In this document: positions 10,226-20,510 of the stretch, piece by piece
Position numbering within the stretch: the stretch's first letter is position 1
Layout: every line of letters starts with the position of its first letter
Assembly (NCBI RefSeq): GCF_035046485.1
Contig: NC_085136.1
Span: 163,615,963 to 163,679,962 of the forward strand
DNA length: 64,000 nucleotides
Direction: 5' to 3'
From: Aedes albopictus
Taxonomy: Eukaryota; Arthropoda; Insecta; Diptera; Culicidae
The notes under the pieces: model-generated
The model's input: only the letters and a program-made list of their open reading frames with translations
What the model was told of the DNA's origin: nothing
Databases searched by the model: none
Translations under genes and position numbers: made by a program

Positions 10226-10585
10226 TTCCACGGGTCAAGCGATGACAAAGACCGCCAGCTAAGAGTTGTGTGCTTAGCTGGTAGTGCAGCCTGGGCACTG
10301 TTGTCCTTCTGACTTCAGCTAGATTGAGAAGGTACGACCCGAGCGTCTGTTCACCAAGGTGATGCGGCTCCAACAGTGTCTGTTCTAGCATCCAGCGGCT
10401 GAGTAAGAAACGCTGCAACACGCCTAGCTAGATCCAAGGTGGTAGCTCCATCAGTGTGGTCGTCCTAGTGTTGGTTGGGACGTTAAACAGAACTGGCACG
10501 ATGGCCCTCCGGCGAGACAGGCCTGTTGGCGTAGGCCCAATAAACCACCCGTAAAAATCCCCATTGCGAATAACATAGAAGAAAA
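10226..10585. other. Chimeric junction: unknown minus-strand segment and LINE 3'-tail-like sequence
   Basis: The copy B reading frame continues upstream of the endonuclease SDH motif to 10421, but the residues no longer resemble the endonuclease seen at 6242-7170. Foreign sequence is therefore joined near 10225. From about 10436 to 10560 a GC-rich stretch (GGGACGTTAAACAGAACTGG, GGCCCTCCGGCGAGACAGG) has the look of a LINE 3' untranslated tail on the plus strand. That last point is from memory of such tails and is uncertain. Confidence 0.4.
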
Positions 10586-10789
10586 TTGCGATGCGTAAAC
10601 TTTGCAGCCTCCCGTGGTATGGTAGTCCGAAGCACCTTCTTCCCACGCAAAGATATCCACAAAGCCACCTGGAGATCACCTGACCATCAAACAGAAAACC
10701 AAATCGACTACGTTCTAATCGACGGTAAATTCTTCTCGGTTATAACCAATGTCCGCACATACCGCAGTGCGAATATAGATTCGGCGTGA
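10586..10789 (+). pseudogene. APE endonuclease fragment of the RTE-like LINE, opposite orientation
   Basis: Plus-strand translation reads NFAASRGMVVRSTFF, KDIHKATWRSPD, NQIDYVLIDGKFFS and YRSANIDSA. This is the same endonuclease block as at 6300-6500 but in the reverse direction relative to copies A and B. It covers about 65 residues, and both ends are abrupt. It therefore comes from a separate insertion or an inversion. Confidence 0.8.
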
Positions 10790-10904
10790 TAGTCACGGAC
10801 TTTAATTATCACATCGGCTGTGCTTCACATAAAAAAACTTCTCATCGATTTCCAAGAGATAACCAAGCGAAATTGTACTTTGATGAATCACAAAGGCAAG
10901 AAAT

Positions 10905-11300
10905 AACTACCTGAAAAAATCTCAGAACACACATGGAAGAAATCCTGTCAGAACTTGTGGAAACCACAAACTCCTGGATAATCTCCGGAGGAACTTTTGA
11001 CTATCCCAAATGTATTTCTACAAATGCCGAACAAAATATTGTTTAATGAAAAAATATTGTTTCAAATAAATTACCCAATCAAATTCTAGGAGAAAATACG
11101 TGAGAAATTTAAAAAAATGCGAGCATCCTCGGCAGAGGAAACCAAGTTAAATGCTTCGAGAAATTATTGGATAATTCTTAGAAAAAAAACCCAAGCACCT
11201 TCAACAAAATTTAAGCAGAATTGTATAAGATTATCTAGAGGAGCCCTAAACATTCTTAGAATATCTCCAGAAGATAGGAGGAATTCCAAAAGATAACATA
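10905..11300. repeat. Diverged copy of the 24-bp repeat theme
   Basis: Units such as GAACTTGTGGAAACCACAAA, CTCCTGGATAATCTCCGGAG and GAATATCTCCAGAAGATAGG occur at roughly 24-bp spacing, with much drift. The period is harder to follow than at 1245-2090. Confidence 0.45.
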
Positions 11301-11332
11301 GAAACATCTCATAATATTACGTAAATGTATAC

Positions 11333-11375
11333 ATAGAAAAACTTGTAGTTAGAAGGCACAGAATGTTGCTAATGT
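11333..11375 (+). repeat. Direct repeat shared with 13607-13650
   Basis: AGAAAAACTTGTAGTTAGAA then GGCACAGAATGTTGC occurs here. At 13607-13650 it is found again with one substitution over about 38 bp and in the same orientation. A piggyBac-like MITE and a Penelope fragment lie between. It may be part of one element's repeated ends or simply a dispersed repeat. Confidence 0.6.
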
Positions 11376-11386
11376 TTTAGTTTTAA

Positions 11387-12214
11387 CCCTTTATAAGGCA
11401 GTGGCAACTATATTGCCACCTACACACCAAATTTTTTGAAATGCTTCCAGCACAAAAAAAATCAGCAAAATAAATTGCTGAATTTCAGCAAAATTTTTGC
11501 TGAGTATCAGCACAACGTTGCTGATCAACTGTCAAAATTGCTGGATGGTTCAGCAAGTTGAAAAATAATTGCTGATACTCAGTAAATTCGTATTGCTGAA
11601 TGAAATCAGCACAAAAAAAATCAGCAAAATTTGCTGAATACCAGCAAACAAAATGTGCAGTGTACTGTTTGTTTTTTTTTCTTCTGTTTTAAAACAATTT
11701 ATTTCGACCTTTTTTTTTGGTTTACGCAAAATTGGAATTACTAGCAACACATGGTATTTTTTTTGGTACTAAACGAAGCTTTAACAACAATTTAGGAGCC
11801 ATTTGTAGTCTAAAAAATGGCTAAATTTCACCACGTTAAGAAAATTAGCTCAAACTTATTGTAAAATTATAGATTTGGTAAATATTTTAAGAAATAATCA
11901 AATTCTGGGTTGACATGAGCTGAACTACACAGTTTATATTATGGGTTAAGCCCCAATCCACTCTAAAATCTCTTTTTCGGCTTTTTGTCGAAGTCAAAAG
12001 AAGAAAAGTCTCTGCCCGTTTAGGGAGTGGCAATTATATTGCCACCTCAAAAGCTCGTTTTTGGGGTAAACGGGCAGTGGCAACTATATTTCCACCTAGA
12101 TTTTTAAGAGTTTCTTTCAAACAAACATTGTTTTGTACATGTAATCATGTATAGTATCATTTCCATAATAGTATGCGTTGACAACTCTTCTAGTTTTCTC
12201 GGCCTTATAAAGGG
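11387..12214. mobile_element. piggyBac-like MITE with TTAA target duplication
   Basis: TTAA stands on both sides (11383-11386, 12215-12218). The ends are inverted: CCCTTTATAAGGC at the left and the complement of CCCTTTATAAGGCC at the right. CCC-starting TIRs with TTAA duplication are the hallmark of the piggyBac superfamily. A short motif, GTGGCAAYTATATTKCCACC, occurs just inside the left end and twice near 12027 and 12070; it is itself imperfectly palindromic. No transposase is present. The element carries a CAGCA/TGCTG-rich insert at 11451-11660. Confidence 0.8.
11451..11660. repeat. CAGCA/TGCTG-rich irregular repeat within the MITE
   Basis: Short motifs such as ATCAGCAAAAT, TTGCTGA and CCAGCA recur in both orientations every 10-25 bp, with near-identical AATCAGCAAAAT blocks close to each end (about 11460 and 11620). 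The two ends are partly inverted, so this may be a small foldback inserted in the MITE. Confidence 0.5.
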
Positions 12215-12279
12215 TTAACCAACTAAGCCATAGAACAGGTAATGATTCTGCGGAATAGAAAGCCAAACTGAACCCGAGC

Positions 12280-12933
12280 CTACACCATGAACATTCCTTC
12301 TTTCAAGAACCAACTCTCTTTCGGCTTAGATGCCAATCCACTACACGCCCGCGTTTGTGCCCAATACCTACAAGTAAGAGCGTATTGTTTTATTTGAAGC
12401 CGAAACTGAATTTTGCACTCCGCATACCTAGCCAAATGAAAGTTGTGTTCTTCTTGTATGGCATGGTTCATGAGTGCGGTTGTCTCTCGTAATTTGTTTA
12501 TCTCTTGTTGTACTTCTTGTGTGTCGTTATCTCGTAGTCTTTGGTATTTGTTAATGTGTGTTTGATGTCCACTAATCCTAGTTCTTAATTGATTTTTGGT
12601 CATACCTATATATGTTTTGTTACAGTCTTTACAGGGAATGTTGTATATTATTTGGGATTGTTTCATGTTTGGAACTGGGTCTTTTACTGGTCTAAGTAGA
12701 CTAACTAATTTATAACTAATGAATACTTTGTACAAGTACAGTTTTCCCTTAAAAAAGGCCAAAACCCATGGCCGAAACGTCGGGTAGAATAAAATAAATC
12801 GTCGTAAATTAAGACTGAGATAGCCGTTTCTACGCAATAAGATCCAGTTCCAGTCGAAAAATCCCAAATCGATGAACACAACTTCGATTTTAATCTTTAG
12901 CTGACTGGGTCTTGTACCATCTCGATGTGACAA
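12280..12933 (-). pseudogene. Penelope-like element, GIY-YIG endonuclease fragment
   Basis: The 217-residue minus frame contains a GIY-YIG nuclease core: IIYNIPCKDCNKTYIGMT at about 96-112, followed by LRTRISGHQ with the expected Arg (119) and His (123). The CxxC pair (101, 104) and the later histidines (156, 162) fit the zinc-binding C/H set described for Penelope-like element endonucleases. In intact elements this domain follows a reverse transcriptase; none is visible here. Residues 1-70 do not resemble the family, so the true fragment probably covers about residues 66-217 (12280-12740). It looks like the 3' part of a truncated copy. Confidence 0.75.
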
Positions 12934-12939
12934 ATCAGC

Positions 12940-15165
12940 GAAAGCGAACTTGACTCTGATCTCCTGATTCGCGCTCCTTTATGCCAACTGATGTTGTAAC
13001 GGTAATAATACCTTAACCACTTTCAAAAATGTATAGAAAAAGTAAACAGCTCATTAGCTGTAGGAAAAGACTTAGCGTTTATTAAAAATTAAGAGAAATC
13101 GGAACTCAAATTTAAATAAGTTGAATATGTATTGATTCTTGTATAAATTAAATTTCCTAGTGAGAGGGCCTCAGGCGCATTGTTCTTGATGTTCTTGTGG
13201 ATTCTGATGATCTTCAGATGCAAAGCAGCGTTTTGGTATATATGGTTTTATTCCAAGAAAATTATTTTAGGTATACTTTAGGTGACAATAGTAAAAATTA
13301 TGAACATTTTTTTTCTATTTTTTCTCATTCAAGCAAATTGTTCAGAACAATTTGATTTGTCTCAGATTTTTACAAAGATTTTCTGGAATTTCCTACAGAT
13401 GAAAAAGACTTTTTTGACCAAAATCACAGATGAAAACCAAAAAAAATGTGGCATCATTGCTGTCTGCTGGTGTCTAATTTAGTAAGCGTCAAGAGCTCGG
13501 CACGGTCGCACGCCCGACGACCAACTGCGCCGACGACGCAAGCGAGGGTATACTGATATGTGTTGCCCTTTACTGGTATTTACCAGATTTGCATGCCAAT
13601 AAATATACAGAAAAACTTGTAGTGAGAAGGCACAGAATGTTGCAAATTGACAAATTACATATATGAATTCTAAAAAACTTGTTTGAGGAATTCTAAGAGA
13701 TAATCAATTTAACTGCTTTCGTGCCAATGAAAATACAATGTAGATTAAAATAATTTAAATACCAACTTATTTGTATAAGATATTGTATTGGAGTACAAGA
13801 GTATTTTAAATAATTATTTTAATGTTGAATGTCGTGCAACTATATAAGAAACATAGTGTTAAATGTTCATCAGTTAGTAGGGTTAATTTTTGATTCTTCA
13901 ATACTCTTTATTCTCACCTGGATTAGGCAATATTGAGTACAAAAATATGCTTGAAGTTTTTGTTACAAAACTTTTAAATGCATTTTTCCTTTTAGTTTCC
14001 CCTCACATGTTTATGATTCCTAAGCATTTTTTCAAACAAGAAACACGCCGATCAAGCTCATTGTGGTCATGTCTTAGCAGCGCCGTTTTTCCGTTATTCC
14101 CCCCCTCGGAGACCGTCTATCGACCATATGGTGTGAATGGCGATAGTCGTCTGCTTTTATACGTCATCGTAAATATGCATATTCTCCTCCGTCCACCTAT
14201 AGTCTTCCGCCAGATCATTGCTGCATGCACGCACAAAGAGTGAGCCAAGCGGACAACATGAATTAACTAATTAGCTTAGGCTGGTTCATATTTCATTGCC
14301 CCTGAAGATGTTCCTTCCTTTTGCCTACTACCAACCGGACTAGAACCGGGAATTGAGTGGTTTTCCGCTTCTCTTCGTCCGACCCTTCCTTCCTTAGATG
14401 TTTATCGACTAGCGCAAGAGAACAAAAACAAACTTTCCAAAAGTTGTGCGCTTCGTCGTGTCATTCCGGCATTGCTCGAATTTTTCCCCTTGCTTTGTGG
14501 TTCGCCTGTTTAATGTATTTTATCTGTTTGGCTTATCGTCTCTTGTACAAGGTGTAGGGAGTTCCCGTTTTATGCACTCGTCGTTTGGTCGGCTGCTCAA
14601 CTGCACGATGTTCTTTGTGCTGAAACATAGTTTCATTTTAGGATTCATAAATTGAACGCTTCATTGCCAAGACGATTTAATTTTCAATCACCGGCAATGG
14701 TAGTAGGTAGCGGCCGCTAGTTGTGTTGATCCCAACCGTCGACCCCGCGAATGTGTGTATTTATCCACACACAATACATATAATAGAGTTACCCGTTTGG
14801 CTGAACATGTCTGGTACACTCTGGTAGAACTCTGCTGGTGCATGGAAAATCAATTGAATTATATTTGTCCGTTCCTTCCTGGCCGATCCACCGCAAAACG
14901 CAAACTCAGTGTAATGTTGAGCACCGCGTCGTCGATGAATTTGCCGACGATGCACTTTCGCACATTCGGTGTTGAAATACCTAGCTGGATTGTGGCGGGT
15001 TGGATACTATCCGGTACTTCCTAGGACGGTGGTTCTCAACCTGTTGTGTATCGTTTTCTCCCACTGGGGAACAGTTTTGTTTGTCATTCAATTCATTTAT
15101 TAGGTATTACATCAAATTCAAGATAAAACTGAATCCACAATATTTCTCCATAATACACGGTTCGT
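12940..15165. other. No gene seen; mostly single-copy-looking DNA
   Basis: The stretch contains the second copy of the 11333 direct repeat (13607-13650) and several open frames of about 60-130 codons with no recognisable motif (for example 13890-14243). Part of 14040-14250 and 14700-15020 is more GC-balanced and could include regulatory DNA or an unrecognised exon. I cannot support either. Confidence 0.4.
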
Positions 15166-15169
15166 GACT

Positions 15170-15876
15170 GCCGCTCTCCATCCTCGGTCATGCCCTACAC
15201 TATCCAAATTACGCTCCACCTGGCCCGCCCATCATGATCTCTGTGCTCCACGCCTTCTTATACCGACTGAATCAGTCGCGAATACAAACTTTGCAGGGTT
15301 GTTTTCCGGCATTTTTGCAACATGTCCTGCCCGCCGTATACTTCCGACTTTGGCCACCTTCTGGATGCTGGGTTCGCCATACAGTGCAGCGAGCTCGTGG
15401 TTCATCCTTCTCCGCCACACCACACGCGTTTCTCGAAAACTCAGAGTGCTTGCAGGTCCTCCTCGAGCATGGTCCATGTCTCGTGTCCGTAGAAGACCTT
15501 CGGTTATATCAACGTCTCGTACATGGTGCACTTCGTGCGTGGGTGAATCTTTTTAGACCGCAGCTTTTTCTGGAGCCCATAGTAGGCACGACTTCCACTG
15601 ATGATGCGCCTTCGTATTTCGTGGCTTGCATTGTGCTCCGGCTGTCGCGCCCGGTTCCTCGCATTACACCATCCAGAGCGATATTGAAGAGTAGGCATGA
15701 GAGTCCGTCACCTTATCGAAGTCCCCGGCGAGATTCGAATGAACTGGAACTGCGAAACTTTTACGCAGTTTTGCACACCGTCCATCGTTGCTTTAATCAG
15801 TCTAGTCAGCTTTCCAGGAAAGCCGTTTTCGTCCATAGTTTTCCATAGCTCTGTGCGGTCGATACTGTTGTATTTT
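15170..15876 (-). pseudogene. RTE-like LINE, RT to C-terminus, left part of copy C
   Basis: Minus-strand fragments in shifting frames give SIDRTELWKTMDENGFPG, KLTRLIKATMDGVQNCVKVS, MNHELAALYGEPSIQ, and AGHVAKMPENNPAKFVFAT. They correspond in order to the RT motif A region and the C-terminal tail of copy B. Sequence stops abruptly at about 15876, where the leader of an R1/LOA-like element begins. The 5' (endonuclease) part of an RTE-like copy resumes at 19797. Confidence 0.8.
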
Positions 15877-16681
15877 TTTTCTAAACCATAGGGGGATAAT
15901 CTGCTCAACAGACACCCTAACGGGAAGGTTAGGGTAGTGTAGGTCTGAGGTCGTCTTCTACAACAAAAGTAAAAGCCAGGACTACTCTCTCCTCGTACCC
16001 ACTAAACCATTCCTATGGTCGCCAAACCCTACGTCTCTCCGGAACCACCAAGAAGGTATTGCTTCAGAGAGGGGCTAGTGCACATCGCACCCACAAGGTT
16101 AGCTGCGTAGCCTAGCAGCAACGAACATCGATGACTCGCTCTGGAGAGTTCATCACGGTAACATGCTGGCGCTTAGCCAGTTTCCCGAGTGCTCCTCGCC
16201 ACTCCCTTTGTCCTCGGAAGGCGGGCAGGGTCAACTCCGCCCGCGCCCAACTGCTTTGCAGACATCAAGAACTGATGCCCACGTGCAACCCGATCTGACC
16301 TGCTGAAGGCAAGGGTATCACTACCCTTCAGGCCCTATCAGCTGCACCAGAAGGTTGTTGACAGCAGGGTCTCCATCTGCCCCGACCCTTGCCGGGGATC
16401 CCTTTCCAACCGCGGGTTCGAATCCAACCCAGTAGGCCTGACGCACCCCCCCGCTTGCGAGTCAGCCGCGTAGTTGCCGGCTAAGAATAGGACTACTAAC
16501 CCCAATCCAAGGTGTCAAGCGACCCGTGCCGAGGAATGAGTGATCGAGGGGGTGAAAAAGATGCTCGATCTTTAACGGAGCCTGTGGGGTACCTGAGCAC
16601 CCCCCACAGTAAGCTGTCCTTTACCGCGTTAATGCAGAGCGTGGTGGACATTCTTTCTCGTGCAACTCGTGGGAATACATT

Positions 16682-18253
16682 ATGAGCAAAAGTTCTAAAA
16701 ATATCAACATAGGTGGAAGTAGTGGTGCGATCAACCCCTTCGCAAGAAGCGGGTTGATGAGGTCTCCGACAAGGAGAAGTGAGGAGTCAGGTGCTGGTAG
16801 CTGCTTACGTAGCTCAAGCGTGGGAGCTCCTGTCCACTCCACGGCAAGCCAGCCGGCGGAGGTCATGGACGGAGCGTGGTTGCTGAGGGCCATCAGCCAA
16901 GAAGTAGGAAAAGGACGGCCCGCATTAGAGGTTGCTGAGCACCAGCTTGGCAAAATCATCGACTTTGCGACAACTAAGTCGAATATAAGCAAGGACCTGA
17001 AAACGGCCTTGCTTAGACTTAGAGTGTCTGTCGATGAGGCCAAGCAGGAGCACGCGGTCGCGTTGCTGGCTGCTGCAGCGGCGGAACCCGCAAAGGAGAA
17101 GGCGTCGAAGTTTACACAAACGGAGGCCTTCTCCTTTGCAGGTATTCCGAATAGTGTGGAAGCGAATGCTCGTGACAAACGTGACAAGCATTCGCAGAAG
17201 CGGGCGAAGCAGCCGTCAGGTGGGGAGCTGTCTGGCGGCGCCCGCAAGGCCAGGCGTATAATAACCCCGAAAGCCGGTGGTAATGCCGGAAAGTCGGACC
17301 CCAGCCAGGGTTCCCGGAAAGCTGGGAAGGGTGGGCCTGAAAAGGCTGGCCCGTCCCGGAACGATGGGAACAAGGGGTTGCGACCATTGGTGGGCCCTCA
17401 GCAGCCACAGAGCATGGCGATCCAAGAAGAGGACCCTCCTTGGACAAAGGTAGAGCGGAAGAGGAAGAAGAAGGTGAATCCGCAGGTAGAAGTGCAGGAC
17501 GCCAAGCCAAGGCGTAGGAGGGCAGGTGCCAGGCGCGAGAAAGGCGACGCTATCGTCATCAAGACGGAACAGTCTAAGTACTCGGACGTCTTGAAGACGT
17601 TGCGTAGCGACGCCAAGCTTGAGGGTCTTGGAGCCGACGTGCGCAGTATTAGACGTACTCGTACGGGCGAGATGATCCTGGAGCTGAAGCGCCAGAAGGA
17701 ACACAAGGGCGCCACCTACAAGAGGCTGGCAGAAGAGGTCCTTGGTGAGGGTGTGCAGGTGAGGGCTCTGACACATGAGGCGACTCTGAAGGTCAAAGAC
17801 ATTGACGAGATCACCGAAGTGGAAGAGCTCGTCACGGCACTGCGGCAACAGTGCGATGTGCAGGTGGCCGCCGCAGCCGTTAAGCTACGGAGAAAGCCAG
17901 CAGGGACACAGATAGCTTTGGTTCAGCTACCTGTGGCGGATGTTAAAAAGTCCGTTAAAGTAGGGAGTATAAAGGTGGGCTGGTGTGTATGTCACCTGAC
18001 ATTCCACGAGCCACCAGAGGTTTGCTTCAGGTGTCTGGAACCAGGACACAAGTCGTGGGACTGTAAAGGCCCCGACAGGCGCAAACTGTGTAGGCGATGC
18101 GGCGCTGAAGGTCATGAGGCCCAAAGCTGCACGAGTCCGTCCATCTGCATGATCTGTACCGGGAAAACCTCGAAAAACAGACATCCGATGGGTGGTCCAG
18201 GGTGCCTGGCGTTTAAGAAAGCCGCAGTGAACAACAAATCACAGTGCAGGTAA
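16682..18253 (+). CDS. R1/LOA-like LINE ORF1 (gag-like, three zinc knuckles, 523 aa)
   Basis: The frame is intact. Residues 1-60 are Ser/Gly-rich. Residues 60-140 are helical with Glu/Lys. Residues 155-300 are strongly basic and disordered. A globular part follows (about 290-430, including DAIVIKTEQSKYSDVLKTLR). Near the C-terminus are knuckles CFRCLEPGHKSWDC (448-461), CRRCGAEGHEAQSC (470-483) and a third variant, CMICTGKTSKNRHPMGGPGC (489-508). This order is usual for R1- and jockey-group ORF1 proteins, which bind element RNA as a chaperone. Its stop overlaps the start of the ORF2 frame by about 10 nt. Although open, it lies in a truncated element and is unlikely to support mobility. Confidence 0.85.
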   Translation: MSKSSKNINIGGSSGAINPFARSGLMRSPTRRSEESGAGSCLRSSSVGAPVHSTASQPAEVMDGAWLLRAISQEVGKGRPALEVAEHQLGKIIDFATTKSNISKDLKTALLRLRVSVDEAKQEHAVALLAAAAAEPAKEKASKFTQTEAFSFAGIPNSVEANARDKRDKHSQKRAKQPSGGELSGGARKARRIITPKAGGNAGKSDPSQGSRKAGKGGPEKAGPSRNDGNKGLRPLVGPQQPQSMAIQEEDPPWTKVERKRKKKVNPQVEVQDAKPRRRRAGARREKGDAIVIKTEQSKYSDVLKTLRSDAKLEGLGADVRSIRRTRTGEMILELKRQKEHKGATYKRLAEEVLGEGVQVRALTHEATLKVKDIDEITEVEELVTALRQQCDVQVAAAAVKLRRKPAGTQIALVQLPVADVKKSVKVGSIKVGWCVCHLTFHEPPEVCFRCLEPGHKSWDCKGPDRRKLCRRCGAEGHEAQSCTSPSICMICTGKTSKNRHPMGGPGCLAFKKAAVNNKSQCR

Positions 18254-19796
18254 CGCAGCTGAACCTGAACCACTGTGATGTGGCTCAGCAACTGCTTTGT
18301 CAGGCGGTTTCTGAGTGGGAGACGGATATCACCATCATTTCGGACCCATACCGAGTACCCGCCGGCAACGGCAACTGGGCCTCAGATGGGACCAGAAAAA
18401 TGGCGGCGATATGGACGACGGGTAAATACCCCGTTCAGGAGTTGGTGTCTACTACCTATGAGGGCTTCGTGGTCGCCAAAGTAAACGGGGTCTTCTTCTG
18501 TAGCTATTATGCGCCTCCGCGGTGGCCGATCGAGCAGTTCACGCAAATGCTGGACCGATTAACGACCGTGCTAACAGGGCGAAGGCCGGTGGTAATAGCG
18601 GGCGACTTTAATGCCTGGGCCGTGGAATGGGGAAGCCGTTTCACGAACCAGCGGGGTCAGATCCTGCTAGAAACACTGGCCATCTTAGATGTCGACTTGG
18701 CTAATGTCGGTACCAAGAGTACCTTTAGTCGAAACGGAGCGGAGTCAATTATTGACGTGACCTTTTGTAGTCCTGGCCTAACATGTAGTTCGAACTGGAG
18801 AGTAGATGATGGCTACACTCACAGCGACCACCTGGCGGTTCGCTACAGTATCGACTACAATAACAGCAGACAGCGGATAGAAGAAAAGGCGGCTACGCCT
18901 AGGCCAAGCCCTCGCAGGTGGAAGACATCATACTTCGACTAAGGCGTATTTAGGGAGGCGCTCCGCCGTGAGCGAAACTTAATCGGTTTAGACGGCGACG
19001 AGCTGGTAGCGGTGCTCTCACGTGCGTGTGATGCGACCATGCCTAGGCGAGTCCACCCTAGAAATGGGAGGCCACCGGCTTACTGGTGGACCGACGCGAT
19101 TGCGGACCTGCGCCGCGCCTGCCTACGGGCTAGGCGGCGGATGCAGCGAGCACGATCAGAGGAAGAGCGAAATGAACGGCGGGTGGTGTTCGCCGCTGCA
19201 AAAGCCGCGCTTAAGACCGAGATAAGAGCAAGCAAAAAGGCCTGCTTTGAGGGTCTCTGTCAGAGTGCCAATACGAACCCGTGGGGTGACGCCTACAGGA
19301 TCGTTATGGCCAAGACGAGAGGTGTGATGGCTCCTACAGAGCAATCTCCAGAGATGTTGGAGGGGATCATTGGAGGACTTTTTCCGCGTCATGATCCTAA
19401 TCCTTGGCCTCCTTTCGTAGGACAGCCGGGGACTGGGGCTAGCGATGAGAAGAGGGTCACCGATGTGGAACTTGTGGGGATAGCTAAGTCCCTTAGCGTA
19501 GGTAAGGCCCCAGGTCCGGACGGAGTTCCGAACCTGGCCTTAAAAGTAGCCATTGCAGAGGCTCCCGAGATGTTCAGGTCTGCTATGCAGAAATGCCTGG
19601 ACGAGGGAGTTTTCCCAGAAGCTTGGAAGAGGCAGAGCCTGGTACTATTGCCAAAGGCGGGGAAACCACCCGGAGACCCGTCGGCATATAGACCAATATG
19701 CTTGATTGACACGGCGGGGAAGGTGCTCGAAAAGATCATCCTCAATAGAATGTTGCGGGTTACCGAGGGCGAAAATGGTCTTTCGAGTAACCAGTC
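18244..19796 (+). pseudogene. R1/LOA-like LINE ORF2: endonuclease and RT start, one nonsense codon, truncated
   Basis: The frame opens in overlap with the ORF1 stop (GTG at 18244; no ATG at the start). Endonuclease blocks are VTQLNLNHC, ITIISDPYRVP (the usual Glu before PY is Asp), VVIAGDFNAWAVEWGS and HSDHLAVRYS. A TAA at 18940-18942 interrupts the same frame, which then continues through the linker into the RT fingers: GKAPGPDGVPNLALK, SLVLLPKAGKPPGDPSAYRP, ICLIDTAGKVLEKII. It is cut off before motif A, so no polymerase active site is present. One premature stop and one truncation make it non-functional. Confidence 0.85.
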
Positions 19797-20510
19797 CAGC
19801 AGTCCTCTAGAGGGGACACATCGATCTTGTCCTCGTCTGGCAACGCGTATGCTGAGACGATATCCGGTTGATTCAGTCGCTCTAGGTTGTACCGCGGCGA
19901 TCGCCGGTACCGTACATTGTTGATGACGGAAAGTTTTGGGTGCAGATAGTGGTCGGAGTCGATAGCGCCACGATAGCTCCTGACGTCGGCAGTTCTCTAT
20001 CCATAACCTTTCTAGCCGTCAATTGATTCCCATGGAGTGCCGATTGTTATTCTGATGCCTACGAATATACGTCAGGCGGTCGAACCAAGTATGCAAGCTC
20101 AGCTTGCCCGAAGGCTTGTATGTGATCCGAATCCAGTACTGTTAGAAACAATTGAGGTACATAGGTGACGGATGACTTGTGGTTGTGTCAGCATTCGGAG
20201 GTCGACGAATCGTGTCTGTACATCTGTGTTTCTATTTGGTATCACGTCCCTCCGTGAGCTCGGAGGGACTCGACATTTCCGATGCTCGGTGGCATTCTGA
20301 AATGTGTTATGAGGGTGGCTTATTTGACGAAGCTAAGCTTACAGTTGATCTAATGCTGACAACGTTGTTGCTTCCTATCGCAAGTTCTTTCAGTTCGCTG
20401 GGGTCGTATATTACTCTATTGCTGATTTTTCTTTTCAATTGTGTTTACGGCCTGTCTGCATAGCCGGGCACAAACTTCCCAACTTTCGGGAGGACCATAG
20501 TGTACAGTTG
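19797..20510 (-). pseudogene. RTE-like LINE, linker and endonuclease, right part of copy C
   Basis: The nucleotide sequence from CCAGCAGTCCTCTAGAGGGG onward is closely similar to 3670-3739 and, beyond the mariner, to 6244-6300 of copy A. The minus strand at about 19960-19990 encodes DVRSYRGAIDSDHYL, the end of the endonuclease. Homology to the copy A leader is traceable to about 20500. Reading frames are broken throughout. Confidence 0.75.

Larger units (their letters stand above)
15880..19796 (+). mobile_element. R1/LOA-like LINE, 3'-truncated, inside copy C of the RTE-like LINE
   Basis: A GC-rich leader of about 800 bp (15880-16680) is followed by ORF1 (16682-18253) and an overlapping ORF2 that breaks off within the RT fingers at about 19796. 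There is no 3' UTR or tail. The next base is already RTE-like LINE sequence of copy C, opposite in strand. LINEs are usually truncated at 5' ends, so loss of the 3' end together with about 0.9 kb of copy C suggests a later deletion across the junction. The clade call rests on the three-knuckle ORF1 and the ORF2 motifs. Confidence 0.75.

Noticed and set aside
12773..12781. CGAAACGTC, reminiscent of a hammerhead ribozyme core near the Penelope fragment
   Set aside because: No CTGATGA partner or closing stems could be found nearby, and the motif is on the strand opposite to the endonuclease frame.
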